Made by a program: the position numbers and the translations under genes. The notes beneath the pieces are model-generated. The model saw only the letters and a list, made by a program, of their open reading frames with translations, was not told where the DNA came from and searched no databases. A DNA stretch of 64,000 nt from Flavobacterium piscisymbiosum (lineage in GTDB: Bacteria; Bacteroidota; Bacteroidia; Flavobacteriales; Flavobacteriaceae). Within the stretch, counting starts at the first letter, position 1, and each line of letters starts with the position of its first letter. This document shows, piece by piece, positions 1 through 9,303 of the stretch. The stretch covers positions 1,984,001 to 2,048,000 of the forward strand of contig NZ_JAJJMM010000001.1 of NCBI RefSeq assembly GCF_020905295.1, in the 5' to 3' direction.

Positions 1-95
1 GCCTTTGCTTTTTTTAGTTTTTCCTGACCTTCATCACCAATTTCGGGTAATATAGTTTGTCTGTTGTAACGAAGGAATTCTTGTATAATACTCAT
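1..95 (-). CDS. thiF: ThiF/MoeB-family adenylyltransferase, N-terminal fragment (cut by window edge)
   Basis: Only the first 31 codons are present; the gene continues off the left edge. They read MSIIQEFLRYNRQTILPEIG and then DEGQEKLKKAK, the start typical of HesA/MoeB/ThiF proteins (RYxRQ..LPEIGxEGQxKL) just before the ATP-binding GxGGLG loop, which is not visible. In thiamine synthesis ThiF adenylates the C-terminal Gly-Gly of ThiS before sulfur transfer. It is the last gene seen of the thi operon, 76 bp after thiH. MoeB cannot be excluded from this piece alone, but the position makes ThiF the likely identity. Confidence 0.8.
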   Translation of the reverse strand, partial: MSIIQEFLRYNRQTILPEIGDEGQEKLKKAK

Positions 96-104
96 TTGGG
101 GATT

Positions 105-170
105 TTAGATTTTAGATTGTTGATTTTAGATTTTTGGAATTTGGAATTTGGAATTTATTTTTTGGAATTT
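105..170. repeat. AT-rich tandem repeats between thiH and thiF
   Basis: The thiH-thiF gap holds repeats of TTTTAGATT and then a run of the heptamer TTTGGAA (three to four copies, about 135-168). The same heptamer recurs in other gaps of this window (6567, 13068, 32750, 54452-54492). No gene is seen in it. Confidence 0.75.
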
Positions 171-171
171 T

Positions 172-1284
172 CTAGCTATAACTTTTATCCCAATCTTTCC
201 AAACAGGTTCGTAACCTGAATTTGTTATGATTTGTGCAATTTCTTTTGCGGAGCGTTCATCGCTGATTTCAAATTGTTCCAGAGATTGCAGATCAACGAC
301 ATAACCTCCGGGATTTGTTTTAGAACCGGCACTCATACTTGTAACACCAATTGGGATAATGTTGTTTCTGAATTTTTCATTTTCTCGGGTCGAAATTGAG
401 ATTTCCAGATCTTCATTCCACAAACGATAAGCACAAATCAATTGTGTCAAATCTTTATCATCCATAATAAAATTAGGTTCGATAATGCCTTCGGCAGGAC
501 GTAATCTTGGGAAAGAAACGGAATATTTAGTTTGCCAGTATTTCTTTTGAAGGTAATCGAGATGCAGTGCATTAAAAAAGCTATCGGTTCGCCAATCTTC
601 CAAACCTAATAAAACGCCTAAACCTATCTTATGAATTCCTGCAGTTCCAATTCGATCAGGAGTTTCCAGTCTGTAATCGAAATTTGATTTTTTGCCTTTA
701 GTATGGTATTTTTTGTAAACTTCCTGATGATACGTTTCCTGATACACTAAAACGGAATACACGCCAGCTTCGTGCAAACGCTCATAATCTTCGGTAGAAA
801 GTGGCTGAACTTCTACAGAAATAATCGAAAACTCCTTGCTTATTAACGCAATTGCATTCAGGAAATAATTAATGTTTACAGTATAATTTGCTTCGCCCGT
901 AACCAATAAAACGTGATCGAAACCAACATCTTTCAAAGCTTCAACTTCAAGTTTTATTTCAGCATCAGAAAGAGTTTTTCGTTTGATTTTATTGTCTAAA
1001 CTAAAGCCGCAATAGGTACAAATGTTTTGGCATTCGTTGCTGAGATAAAGCGGTGCATACATTTGGATGGTTTTTCCAAAACGTTTCTTAGTGATTTCGT
1101 GGCATTCCTGTGCCATTTGCTCCAGATAATTTTGTGCAACGGGAGAAATCAGAACCAAAAAGTCATTGAGATTGCGTTTGGTTTTTGCCAAGGAGCGTTC
1201 TACATCTTTTGCTGATGTTTTGTATATTTTAGATTGAATATTATCCCAATTATATTGCTCAAATATTGCTTTAAATGTTTTCAT
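172..1284 (-). CDS. thiH: 2-iminoacetate synthase ThiH (radical SAM)
   Basis: A radical SAM enzyme that cleaves tyrosine to 2-iminoacetate (dehydroglycine) and p-cresol, supplying the C2-N unit of the thiazole ring to ThiG. The cluster motif CxxxCxxC is seen as Cys85, Cys89 and Cys92 (NECQNICTYCGF). The 370-residue length is normal for ThiH. The C-terminal part with VTSMSAGSKTNPGGY is family-typical. ATG start at 1284. It follows the GxxExxY gene and precedes thiF. Using ThiH rather than the oxidase ThiO is usual in anaerobe-derived and many Bacteroidota thiamine operons. Confidence 0.95.
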   Translation of the reverse strand: MKTFKAIFEQYNWDNIQSKIYKTSAKDVERSLAKTKRNLNDFLVLISPVAQNYLEQMAQECHEITKKRFGKTIQMYAPLYLSNECQNICTYCGFSLDNKIKRKTLSDAEIKLEVEALKDVGFDHVLLVTGEANYTVNINYFLNAIALISKEFSIISVEVQPLSTEDYERLHEAGVYSVLVYQETYHQEVYKKYHTKGKKSNFDYRLETPDRIGTAGIHKIGLGVLLGLEDWRTDSFFNALHLDYLQKKYWQTKYSVSFPRLRPAEGIIEPNFIMDDKDLTQLICAYRLWNEDLEISISTRENEKFRNNIIPIGVTSMSAGSKTNPGGYVVDLQSLEQFEISDERSAKEIAQIITNSGYEPVWKDWDKSYS

Positions 1285-1303
1285 TTGGATTTTGGTGTTT
1301 TAC

Positions 1304-1330
1304 CGCAGATTTATCAGATAGATTAGATTT
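1304..1330. repeat. degenerate GCAGATT repeat overlapping the GxxExxY stop codon
   Basis: The sequence CGCAGATTTATCAGATAGAT, continuing into TAGATTT, is a decayed relative of the arm of the perfect inverted repeat at 1761-1846 on the other side of the GxxExxY gene. It covers the last codons and stop of that gene. Confidence 0.55.
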
Positions 1331-1700
1331 TATTTGCGACTCTATGTATATTATCTAGAATATTTGTGCAATTAAAATTGACTAATAACCCGAGTTTTTT
1401 ATTTGTTAGTTTTAAATAAGTATTTAATTGTTTAAAGTGAATGGATTTCAATTCATCAACAGATTTCAATTCAACAATTACTTTGTCTTCAACCAATAAA
1501 TCTAATCGAAAAGTGATATCTAATTCTATGTTATCATATTTAACGGGTAGATTAACTTGTTTGATGGTGTTTAATCCATCCTTATTTAATTGATAATATA
1601 AAGCGCTTTCGTAAATTGATTCTAATAATCCGGGACCTAAAGTATTGTAAACTGTAAAAATAGCACCTCGTATTTTATATGAAATTTCATTTTCGGACAT
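1323..1700 (-). CDS. GxxExxY protein (PD-(D/E)XK nuclease-like fold)
   Basis: A 125-residue protein with the family signature GLLESIY at residues 24-30. A PD-(D/E)XK-like core follows: Asp67 in FRLDLLV, then Glu77-Leu-Lys79 in VIVELKS. That fits the GxxExxY/PDDEXK_3 family. Function is unknown in the family; the fold suggests nucleic-acid cleavage or binding, but no activity is established. It sits inside the thiamine operon between thiG and thiH on the same strand, although nothing links it to thiamine. Its flanks carry related palindromic repeats (1304-1330 and 1761-1846), so it looks inserted as a cassette. ATG start at 1700. Confidence 0.85.
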   Translation of the reverse strand: MSENEISYKIRGAIFTVYNTLGPGLLESIYESALYYQLNKDGLNTIKQVNLPVKYDNIELDITFRLDLLVEDKVIVELKSVDELKSIHFKQLNTYLKLTNKKLGLLVNFNCTNILDNIHRVANKI

Positions 1701-1760
1701 AATAGTGATTTTAACTTTAAATCAAATTTAATGAAATTTCCTACTTTTTGTAAAAAAATT

Positions 1761-1846
1761 TCTCGCAGATTTGGCAGATTGAGCAGATTTTTTTTTTTCA
1801 TTTTGTTAAATTTTATAAATCTGCTCAATCTGCCAAATCTGCGAGA
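1761..1846. repeat. perfect 30-bp inverted repeat (long hairpin) built of GCAGATT units
   Basis: Left arm 1761-1790 and right arm 1817-1846 are exact reverse complements around a 26-nt AT-rich loop. Each arm contains three GCAGATT-like words at about 9-bp spacing. It lies between the thiG stop and the GxxExxY start, and would form a strong hairpin in the operon mRNA or as cruciform DNA. It could act as an attenuator or as a REP-like mobile palindrome. Confidence 0.9.
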
Positions 1847-1854
1847 GATTAAAA

Positions 1855-2631
1855 CTAGTCATATAAAAATGATGTCAAAGGACTAGAAGCCACAGCATAA
1901 TTCTGCTGATTTGCAATTCGGGCTTCAAATGCTTTTCGTCCTGCAATAACCGCTTCCTTAAACGCTTCAGCCATTAATTTCGGATTTCCCGCTACAGCAA
2001 TTGCAGTATTAACCAAAACAGCATCGGCGCCAATTTCCATTGCTTTTGCAGCGTCAGATGGTGCGCCAATTCCGGCATCTACGATTACGGGAACATTGCT
2101 TTGTTCGATTATAATTTCGAGAAAATCTATTGTTTTAAGACCTTTGTTACTGCCAATTGGCGATCCCAAAGGCATTACGGCAGAAGTTCCTGCATTTTCT
2201 AAATGTTTGCATAAAACAGGATCAGCATGTATGTAAGGCAAAACGAAGAAACCAAGTTTGGCCAATTCTTCCGTTGCTTTTAAAGTCTCGATGGGATCCG
2301 GCATTAAGTATTTAGGATCGGGATGAATTTCTAGTTTTAGCCAGTTTGTTTCTAAAGCTTCTCTGGCCAATTGTGCAGCGAAAACAGCTTCTTTGACATT
2401 TCTAGCTCCTGAAGTATTGGGTAATAAATGAATATTTGGGTGTTGTAAATGCGATAAAATAGCATCGGTTTCGGTTTCTAAATCGATGCGTTTTAGGGCA
2501 ACAGTCACCAACTCACTTCCTGAGGCTAAAATAGCGTCTTCCATTTCAAGGTTAGAACCAAATTTTCCGGTTCCTAAAAACAGGCGGGAGGTTAGTGTTT
2601 TATCTCCAATTTTAAACAATGACGTTTGCAT
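1855..2631 (-). CDS. thiG: thiazole synthase ThiG
   Basis: Makes the thiazole phosphate moiety of thiamine from 1-deoxyxylulose 5-phosphate, the ThiH product and ThiS thiocarboxylate. At 258 residues the protein has the usual ThiG landmarks: [10 protein letters not shown] near the N-terminus, TVALKRID with the likely Schiff-base lysine, [29 protein letters not shown], and [12 protein letters not shown] for phosphate binding in the TIM barrel. ATG at 2631 overlaps the end of thiE by 20 bp, so translation is probably coupled. Confidence 0.97.
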   Translation of the reverse strand: MQTSLFKIGDKTLTSRLFLGTGKFGSNLEMEDAILASGSELVTVALKRIDLETETDAILSHLQHPNIHLLPNTSGARNVKEAVFAAQLAREALETNWLKLEIHPDPKYLMPDPIETLKATEELAKLGFFVLPYIHADPVLCKHLENAGTSAVMPLGSPIGSNKGLKTIDFLEIIIEQSNVPVIVDAGIGAPSDAAKAMEIGADAVLVNTAIAVAGNPKLMAEAFKEAVIAGRKAFEARIANQQNYAVASSPLTSFLYD

Positions 2632-3250
2632 ATAACTTTTCGTTTAGTTGTTGAATTAACTTCTTCTTTTGATCACTATTAGTAATCATTCCTGATACGG
2701 CAATTCCGTGAATTCCGGTTTCCATTAAAGGATTTATATCATTTAATGTAATTCCTCCAATAGCATAAACAGGAGTTTTGAGATTGCTGTTTTTCATCTT
2801 TTCAATAATAGCAACATATCCTGATAAACCTAAAACAGGACTTAGTTTCTCTTTTGTTTTAGTAAATTGAAATGGACCAAGACCAATATAATCGCAGCCA
2901 TTTTTAATATGATTTTTGATATCTTCAAAAGTATTTGCTGTTCCTCCAATGATTTTTGTACTGCCTAATATGGATCTGGCTTCGGCAATATTCATATCGG
3001 TTAAACCTAAATGAACTCCGTCGGCAGCAATTTGCTGAGCGAGATAGAGATTGTCGTTTATAATAAAATTGGCGAGATATTCTTCGCATAAAAACTTTGC
3101 TGCTTCTGCTAAAGCAAAAGTATCTTTGGTAGTTTGATTTTTAAATCGCATTTGTACCCAATCACAGCCTGCGTCCAGAGCCTGATGAATATTGTACAAT
3201 TGTTCTTCGATTGTATTTCCTTGTGAGATGTACTGTAATTTGTTATACAT
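2612..3250 (-). CDS. thiE: thiamine-phosphate synthase ThiE
   Basis: Couples HMP pyrophosphate with thiazole phosphate to give thiamine phosphate. The 212-residue TIM barrel carries [50 protein letters not shown] and a terminal phosphate-binding segment GIAVSGMI. It overlaps thiD upstream by 8 bp and thiG downstream by 20 bp. This is the better ThiE of two homologues in the operon; the other (3962-4552) is shorter and less conserved. Confidence 0.95.
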   Translation of the reverse strand: MYNKLQYISQGNTIEEQLYNIHQALDAGCDWVQMRFKNQTTKDTFALAEAAKFLCEEYLANFIINDNLYLAQQIAADGVHLGLTDMNIAEARSILGSTKIIGGTANTFEDIKNHIKNGCDYIGLGPFQFTKTKEKLSPVLGLSGYVAIIEKMKNSNLKTPVYAIGGITLNDINPLMETGIHGIAVSGMITNSDQKKKLIQQLNEKLYANVIV

Positions 3251-3995
3251 AATGATATCCGATTAAAGTTGAATTTGAACTCAGGAATTTTTCTATGTAG
3301 GTTTTAGCATTTTTGCAAGCTTCTGTTAGCGTTTGATTTAAAGCGAGATTTGAGGCGATGGCAGAGGATAAAACACAGCCGGAACCGTGTTTTTCGAAGC
3401 ATTTTTTATTAGACGGTAGGAAATCGATAATTTCATCTTTTAGAAATAAACGATCTGTTCCAATTTCAATAGGATTGTGCCCACCTTTTAATAAAACAGA
3501 AGTTGAGATTTCATTTTTAAGCGAAAGTTGATTCGAAATAAAACCTGGAAATAAGATTTCAGCTTCATTATAGTTGGGCGTAATCAAATCAATTTTGGAT
3601 AGCATTTTATTCAACTCCAATTGGTTTTCAATTGTGGTGAAGTTGAAATCTGTAGTCGATTTTAAAACGGGATCCCAAACAATTTGTGTTGTTGGTGATA
3701 ATGCTTTTATTACTGAAAGAATTTGGTTTAAATAATCTAACGAAGGAACAATCCCAATTTTTACTGATTGAATATTATAGCTTTTAAACAATGTTTCAAT
3801 TGATCGAATAACAAAACTCAAATCAGTCCATTCAATTTCAAAAAACTCATTTTCAGTCTGAATGGTATTCGCCGTTGTAATGGCAAATCCGGTCACCTGA
3901 TGTTGCTCAAATGTTTTAATGTCAGCCAAGACACCTGCGCCACCAATAGGGTCAAAACCTGCTATACTAAGTACGATTGGGCGATTTGTTGACAT
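3243..3995 (-). CDS. thiD: hydroxymethylpyrimidine/phosphomethylpyrimidine kinase ThiD
   Basis: Phosphorylates HMP and HMP phosphate, providing HMP pyrophosphate for ThiE. It is a ribokinase-like fold of 250 residues. The start VLSIAGFDPIGGAGVLADIKTF is the substrate-binding segment of ThiD (PxGGAG), and KHGSGCVLSSAIA carries the anion hole and catalytic region, with Ser in place of the more usual Thr in GTGC. ATG at 3995 lies 34 bp inside the end of the preceding tenI-like gene, so the two are coupled. Confidence 0.95.
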   Translation of the reverse strand: MSTNRPIVLSIAGFDPIGGAGVLADIKTFEQHQVTGFAITTANTIQTENEFFEIEWTDLSFVIRSIETLFKSYNIQSVKIGIVPSLDYLNQILSVIKALSPTTQIVWDPVLKSTTDFNFTTIENQLELNKMLSKIDLITPNYNEAEILFPGFISNQLSLKNEISTSVLLKGGHNPIEIGTDRLFLKDEIIDFLPSNKKCFEKHGSGCVLSSAIASNLALNQTLTEACKNAKTYIEKFLSSNSTLIGYHYV

Positions 3996-4552
3996 AATTT
4001 GAATTGTTTTATTGGGTTTTTGTTATTCCAGATTGTTCCTAAAAGAGCGACATCATCAAAACCGTTTTCTAATGTTTCTTTGATATTTTTAGCATCAATT
4101 CCGCCTAAAGCGATTACTTTTGTTTTGTAATTTGTTCTTCGTTTTAAAGCTTCAAAAAGATTAGTTTTTGGATGATAATTTTCCTTAGAGATACTTGTAA
4201 AAACAGGACTTAAAAAAGCATAATCAAAATCATTTTCTAAAGAATTGAACTCTTCAATAGCATGTGTTGATGTGGAAAGCGTTTTTTGATCAGGATTAAT
4301 TGAAAAACTATTTCGTCTGTCTTTTTCAGAAAAATGAATTCTATTGATTCTAAAATTCTCTGCTAATTGATGATGATTGTGTAAAGCCAATTTAGAGCGG
4401 AATTCCAATCTTATCTGATGAATAAATCGTGCCATTTCAAGCTCAGAAAAATCAGGTTTCCGAATATGAAGCAAAGACAATCCTTCTTCAAATAAAGATT
4501 CAATAATGTTGATTTCATTTGCAATCGAAGAAGGATTTGTAATTACAATCAT
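3962..4552 (-). CDS. ThiE/TenI-like protein, probable thiazole tautomerase
   Basis: A 196-residue TIM barrel related to ThiE: LSLLHIRKPDFSE, LALHNHHQLA, NRIHFSEKDRR, DYAFLSPVFTSISK, KVIALGGID and FDDVALLGTIW. It lacks several ThiE residues, and the SPVFTSISK loop resembles TenI thiazole tautomerases. In Bacteroidota thiamine operons such a second copy is commonly called thiamine phosphate synthase or TenI. I chose ATG at 4552 (MIVITNP); a longer reading frame runs upstream through a low-complexity repeat and is unlikely to be translated. It overlaps thiD. Confidence 0.85.
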   Translation of the reverse strand: MIVITNPSSIANEINIIESLFEEGLSLLHIRKPDFSELEMARFIHQIRLEFRSKLALHNHHQLAENFRINRIHFSEKDRRNSFSINPDQKTLSTSTHAIEEFNSLENDFDYAFLSPVFTSISKENYHPKTNLFEALKRRTNYKTKVIALGGIDAKNIKETLENGFDDVALLGTIWNNKNPIKQFKLCQQIAQSYLV

Positions 4553-4560
4553 ATCTTTAC

Positions 4561-4630
4561 TCTTTACTCTTTGTTTTTTCCTCTTTCCTCTTTGTTCTTT
4601 CCTCTTTGTTCTTTCCTCTTTGTTCTTTAT
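4561..4630. repeat. 14-bp tandem repeat in the thiC-tenI gap
   Basis: About three copies of CTCTTTGTTCTTTC (14 bp, two 7-bp halves) plus degenerate copies fill the gap between thiC and the tenI-like gene. On the coding strand this is a purine run (GAAAGAACAAAGAG). It lies where the ribosome binding site of the tenI-like gene would be, so copy number could affect its expression. Confidence 0.85.
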
Positions 4631-4631
4631 T

Positions 4632-6526
<1,895 letters not shown>

Positions 6527-6527
6527 T

Positions 6528-6553
6528 GTAGGGGCGCACAACAGTGCGTCTAC
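6528..6553. repeat. small palindrome of the AGACGCACT...AGTGCGTCT type
   Basis: The sequence GTAGGGGCGCACAACAGTGC, continuing GTCTAC, is an imperfect palindrome. Related palindromes occur at 6971-6995 and inside 22860-22910, so it looks like a dispersed intergenic element. Confidence 0.6.
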
Positions 6554-6737
6554 GTCTGATATGAAATTGGAATTTGGAATTTGTTTTTTCTGCCAGGGAT
6601 AGAAGTGGAAAGCCCGTAAAGGAGGAAACCGTAAAAAATAAGGATTAGAAAAGCGACCAGCGGAAGCTTTGCTAAGACTATATTTTTTTGGTTGACGACT
6701 GCGGACTTGCAACGGATAGCCCGTTTAGGCAGCCTTA
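6554..6737. other. thiS-thiC gap with a possible conserved non-coding fragment
   Basis: This stretch holds GATAGAAGTGGAAAGCCC (6598-6615) and GGATAGCCCGTTTAGGCAGCC-like sequence (about 6714-6735). I associate GATAGAAGTGGAAA strings with recurrent non-coding sequence of Bacteroidota; that is recollection, not a check. The open frame covering it has no recognisable protein and starts in the palindrome, so I do not call a gene. Confidence 0.35.
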
Positions 6738-6944
6738 TTATCCTCCTTGCGTTGCTAAAATAATTAAAATTTCGTCAGTTTCGTGTACGAGATGTTGGTT
6801 CCAGTTTATTTTTGGAACAACGGTATTGTTAATGGCAACGGCGATTCCGTTTTGTTTGTGGGGAATTTCGAGATCGAGCAATGATTGAACGCTTAGCGAT
6901 TCAGCATTGAATTGTTTGATTTGTTGGTTGATTTTTAGTTCCAT
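6738..6944 (-). CDS. thiS: sulfur carrier protein ThiS
   Basis: A ubiquitin-like sulfur carrier of 68 residues (MELKINQQIKQF...) ending in the required Gly-Gly (ILATQGG). ThiF adenylates this tail, which then becomes a thiocarboxylate that donates sulfur to the thiazole. It has the KQNGIAVAINNTVVPK segment typical of ThiS. I chose ATG at 6944: the frame is open 11 codons further upstream, but that part lies in a palindrome and is not ThiS-like. It is the first gene after the TPP riboswitch. Confidence 0.93.
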   Translation of the reverse strand: MELKINQQIKQFNAESLSVQSLLDLEIPHKQNGIAVAINNTVVPKINWNQHLVHETDEILIILATQGG

Positions 6945-6970
6945 TCCTTCTGAATTTAGAGTTTTTTGAT

Positions 6971-6995
6971 GATACACAATAGTGCATCTCTACTC
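6971..6995. repeat. degenerate dispersed palindrome between TPP riboswitch and thiS
   Basis: GATACACAATAGTGCATCTC followed by TACTC is a degraded relative of the palindrome at 6528-6553. It lies in the thiS leader, downstream of the riboswitch aptamer. Confidence 0.45.
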
Positions 6996-7043
6996 TAGGA
7001 ATGGCTACAATTGCGCATAAAAATGCGCGCAGAAGTCATCTTA

Positions 7044-7122
7044 CTTTTCCCTACGCTAGTATGAACTAGATCAGGTTCAGAGGGTAAAATCTCAGCCTGC
7101 TTATTAGCAGACACCCCTAAAG
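7044..7122 (-). ncRNA. TPP riboswitch (THI element)
   Basis: On the minus strand the thi-box blocks appear in order: CTTTAGGGGTGTC, a variable P3 arm, GCAGGCTGAGA, ACCCTCTGAACCTGATC, then TAGCGTAGGGAAAAG. P1 pairs CUUU with AAAG. It binds thiamine pyrophosphate and controls the thiS-thiC-...-thiF operon. About 100 nt separate the aptamer from the thiS start. I see no strong U-run terminator there, so control may be translational or by another structure. Confidence 0.96.
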
Positions 7123-7129
7123 TGTGAAG

Positions 7130-7137
7130 CAAATATA
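7130..7137 (-). promoter_or_regulatory. -7 element of the thi operon promoter
   Basis: On the minus strand TATATTTG matches the Bacteroidota -7 consensus TANNTTTG and lies just before the TPP aptamer. The expected TTTG -33 element is weak (AT-rich sequence only). Confidence 0.65.
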
Positions 7138-7149
7138 ATGTTTTTTTTA

Positions 7150-7247
7150 AAGTTTTCAGTCTTGGTTTTGAGTTTTCAGTCTTTAACTTAAAAAATTAAG
7201 CTCTAAAAGCTGAAAACCGAGACTGTGACTGAGACTAAAAACTGAGA
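7150..7247. repeat. repeated AGTYTYAGTTTT words in inverted arrangement
   Basis: AGTTTTCAGTCT occurs twice (7151-7162, 7171-7182), and complementary relatives (CTGAAAACCGAGACTG, GAGACTAAAAACTGAGACT) lie at 7209-7249. The mRNA could fold into a long imperfect stem downstream of tag, possibly serving as its 3' end. Nothing coding is seen. Confidence 0.55.
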
Positions 7248-7814
7248 CTATTTTTCCTTTCTGGTAAAGCAATCTTCGACGTGATCGTTGACCATTCCTG
7301 TGGCTTGCATTTGAGCGTAAATTACGGTTGAGCCTACGAATTTAAAGCCTCTTTTTTTTAGGTCTTTACTAATTTCGTCTGAAAGTGGAGTAGTGGCAGG
7401 GACGTCTTTTAGTGTTTTTGGGTTGTTGTCGATTGGTTTTCCGTTGGTGAATTTCCAGATATAATTAGAGAAACTTCCAAATTCTTCCTGCACTTTCATA
7501 AAGGCATGTGCGTTTGAAATGGTAGCGCGAATTTTAAGTTTATTGCGAATGATTCCGCTGTCTTGTAAAAGGGATTCAATTTTTTCTTCGGGATAATGGG
7601 CTATTTTTTTATAATCGAAATGATCAAAAGCGGCTCTGAAATTTTCTCTTTTATTCAAAATAGTAATCCAGCTTAAACCCGCCTGAAAAGTTTCTAAAAT
7701 TAAAAATTCGAATAATGACGCATCGTCGTAAACGGGTCTGCCCCATTCTTCGTCATGATATTTTTTGTATAAATCGCTGGCAGAACACCAACCGCATCTT
7801 ATTTTGTCTTCCAT
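7248..7814 (-). CDS. tag: DNA-3-methyladenine glycosylase I (Tag)
   Basis: Removes 3-methyladenine from alkylated DNA in base excision repair. The 188-residue protein has the Tag signature: RCGWCSASDLYKKYHDEEWG at the N-terminus with the first zinc-ligand Cys and His, the substrate-pocket segment FQAGLSWITILNKRENF, and a C-terminal NDHVEDC holding the remaining His and Cys ligands. I chose ATG at 7814 (MEDKIRC), which overlaps the TAA of the preceding lipoprotein gene by one base (TAATG-type coupling), rather than an upstream start six codons earlier. Confidence 0.94.
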   Translation of the reverse strand: MEDKIRCGWCSASDLYKKYHDEEWGRPVYDDASLFEFLILETFQAGLSWITILNKRENFRAAFDHFDYKKIAHYPEEKIESLLQDSGIIRNKLKIRATISNAHAFMKVQEEFGSFSNYIWKFTNGKPIDNNPKTLKDVPATTPLSDEISKDLKKRGFKFVGSTVIYAQMQATGMVNDHVEDCFTRKEK

Positions 7815-8452
7815 TATTTTCCTATTTTCCAATGATACCCTTTTACAGAGGGAATATATGCAGAGTTTCCAATGATAATTAAGTCGTTGTAGATCTTTTT
7901 GTTGTATTTTATTCCGATTGCTTTTCCTGATGTGTACATTTTATTGGCTTCGAACTTGATTTTCATTCTGGCATCTGTAAATTTTGCGTCGGATATTTTT
8001 TCAACAAGCCAGGTCGATTTCCATTTAATGGCAATTTCGTCTTCGGCCGTTTTGGTGATGCTTTTTATTAATTTTACACCTTCTTTCGGGATGTTATGAT
8101 CTTCGATTAATTCTTTTTGGGTTAATGTTTCTCCGGTTTTGCAAGTCGAAAGTAATTTTTTGAAATAGCTAAAGCCTTTCAGTTTTTCATTGTCTAATGT
8201 TCCTATTTCAGTACTGTCTTTTGTAATTGTTGCTTCGTTGACGACGGTTTTATCGTTTTTTATTTTCGCGGGTAATATTGTTTTGGCTATAGAATCTTTG
8301 ACAGCTGTTAAGGTTTCTGCGGTGCTTTTTGAGATGTCTTTTATTTGTGTTGAAATTGTTGTTGTCGATTTCAATAATTGTTCCCGATCTGTTTTATTGC
8401 AGCTAACGATGCAGCATAAAATAAAAATCAGAATTGTGTTTTGATTTTTCAT
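7814..8452 (-). CDS. putative lipoprotein of unknown function
   Basis: A 212-residue protein starting MKNQNTILIFILCCIVSCNK, a signal peptide with a lipobox ending at Cys18, so probably an outer- or inner-membrane lipoprotein. A Ser/Thr/Lys-rich linker (about residues 25-90) precedes a compact C-terminal domain with TCKTGETLTQKELIEDHNIP and IGNSAYIPSVKGYHWKIGK. I recognise no family. It lies in a tight chain: its start overlaps the end of the queuosine-precursor transporter by 4 bp and its stop overlaps the tag start. Confidence 0.75.
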   Translation of the reverse strand: MKNQNTILIFILCCIVSCNKTDREQLLKSTTTISTQIKDISKSTAETLTAVKDSIAKTILPAKIKNDKTVVNEATITKDSTEIGTLDNEKLKGFSYFKKLLSTCKTGETLTQKELIEDHNIPKEGVKLIKSITKTAEDEIAIKWKSTWLVEKISDAKFTDARMKIKFEANKMYTSGKAIGIKYNKKIYNDLIIIGNSAYIPSVKGYHWKIGK

Positions 8453-9129
8453 TTGATAGTGTCGTCTTTTTTTTCTGCAGCAGTATCTTCATCAAGATAT
8501 TTTTTTATTAAATGGTGTCCCAGATAAATTAGCGGAGTTAGTAAAACAGCCACCGAAAGTTTAAAAATATAACCTGTTAGTCCAGAAGATATAAAAGTTT
8601 CGAAATTAATTTTTCCTGGTAACCAAAAGGCAATTCCAAGAACAATAAAAGAGTCAAATAGCTGCGAAATGACAGTTGATCCTGTTGTTCTGAGCCATAT
8701 TTTTCTTTCTCCTGTTCGTCTTTTAAAGAACCAAAATATCCAGACATCAATTAGCTGAGATGCCATAAAAGCAATTAAACTACCTACAATTATCCACATA
8801 CTCTGGCCAAAAACAGCCTGAAATTGTTCGTCGTTTACAGGACTAATTCCTTTTGCGGCCGGAATTACGATGGCCATAAATAATATTAAAAAAGCATAGG
8901 CAATTAAACATGCTGTTATAAAAGACAGTTTTTTTACGCCTTTCTCGCCAAAATATTCATTGATTAAATCTGTGGTTAAAAAAACGATTGGCCAGGGTAA
9001 AATACCAATACTCATTACAAATGGTCCAATTTGAATTAATTTTCCTCCAATGAGTTCAGCTACAACGGCATTGGTTATAAAAATGCCCGCAAGGACTACA
9101 AAAACAATTTCTTTTCGGGTTTTAAACAT
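8449..9129 (-). CDS. queuosine precursor transporter (YhhQ/QPTR family)
   Basis: An integral membrane protein of 226 residues with about six hydrophobic helices. The family-typical segments are AELIGGKLI, LPWPIVFLTTDLINEYFGEKG, SQLIDVWIFWFFKRRTGE and TTGSTVISQLFDSFIVLGIAFW. The family imports queuine, preQ1 or related precursors of the wobble nucleoside queuosine. I chose ATG at 9129 (MFKTRKEI); an upstream TTG at 9153 would add eight residues. QueG, the last step of de novo queuosine synthesis, is also in this window (56963) but far away. Confidence 0.9.
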   Translation of the reverse strand: MFKTRKEIVFVVLAGIFITNAVVAELIGGKLIQIGPFVMSIGILPWPIVFLTTDLINEYFGEKGVKKLSFITACLIAYAFLILFMAIVIPAAKGISPVNDEQFQAVFGQSMWIIVGSLIAFMASQLIDVWIFWFFKRRTGERKIWLRTTGSTVISQLFDSFIVLGIAFWLPGKINFETFISSGLTGYIFKLSVAVLLTPLIYLGHHLIKKYLDEDTAAEKKDDTIK

Positions 9130-9303
9130 GTGATGTGGTAAATGATGTGCCAAATTTAAACTATTTCTTTATAACAGGAAATGGGTAGTTATGAATTAAG
9201 TGGAGTGAGATGCTAATCTGAAAGTTAAAATTTTACTTCGAATGCTGATTTTTGGTTACATTTGAAACAATAACATGTTTTATTTTTATTTTAAATCAAA
9301 TTA

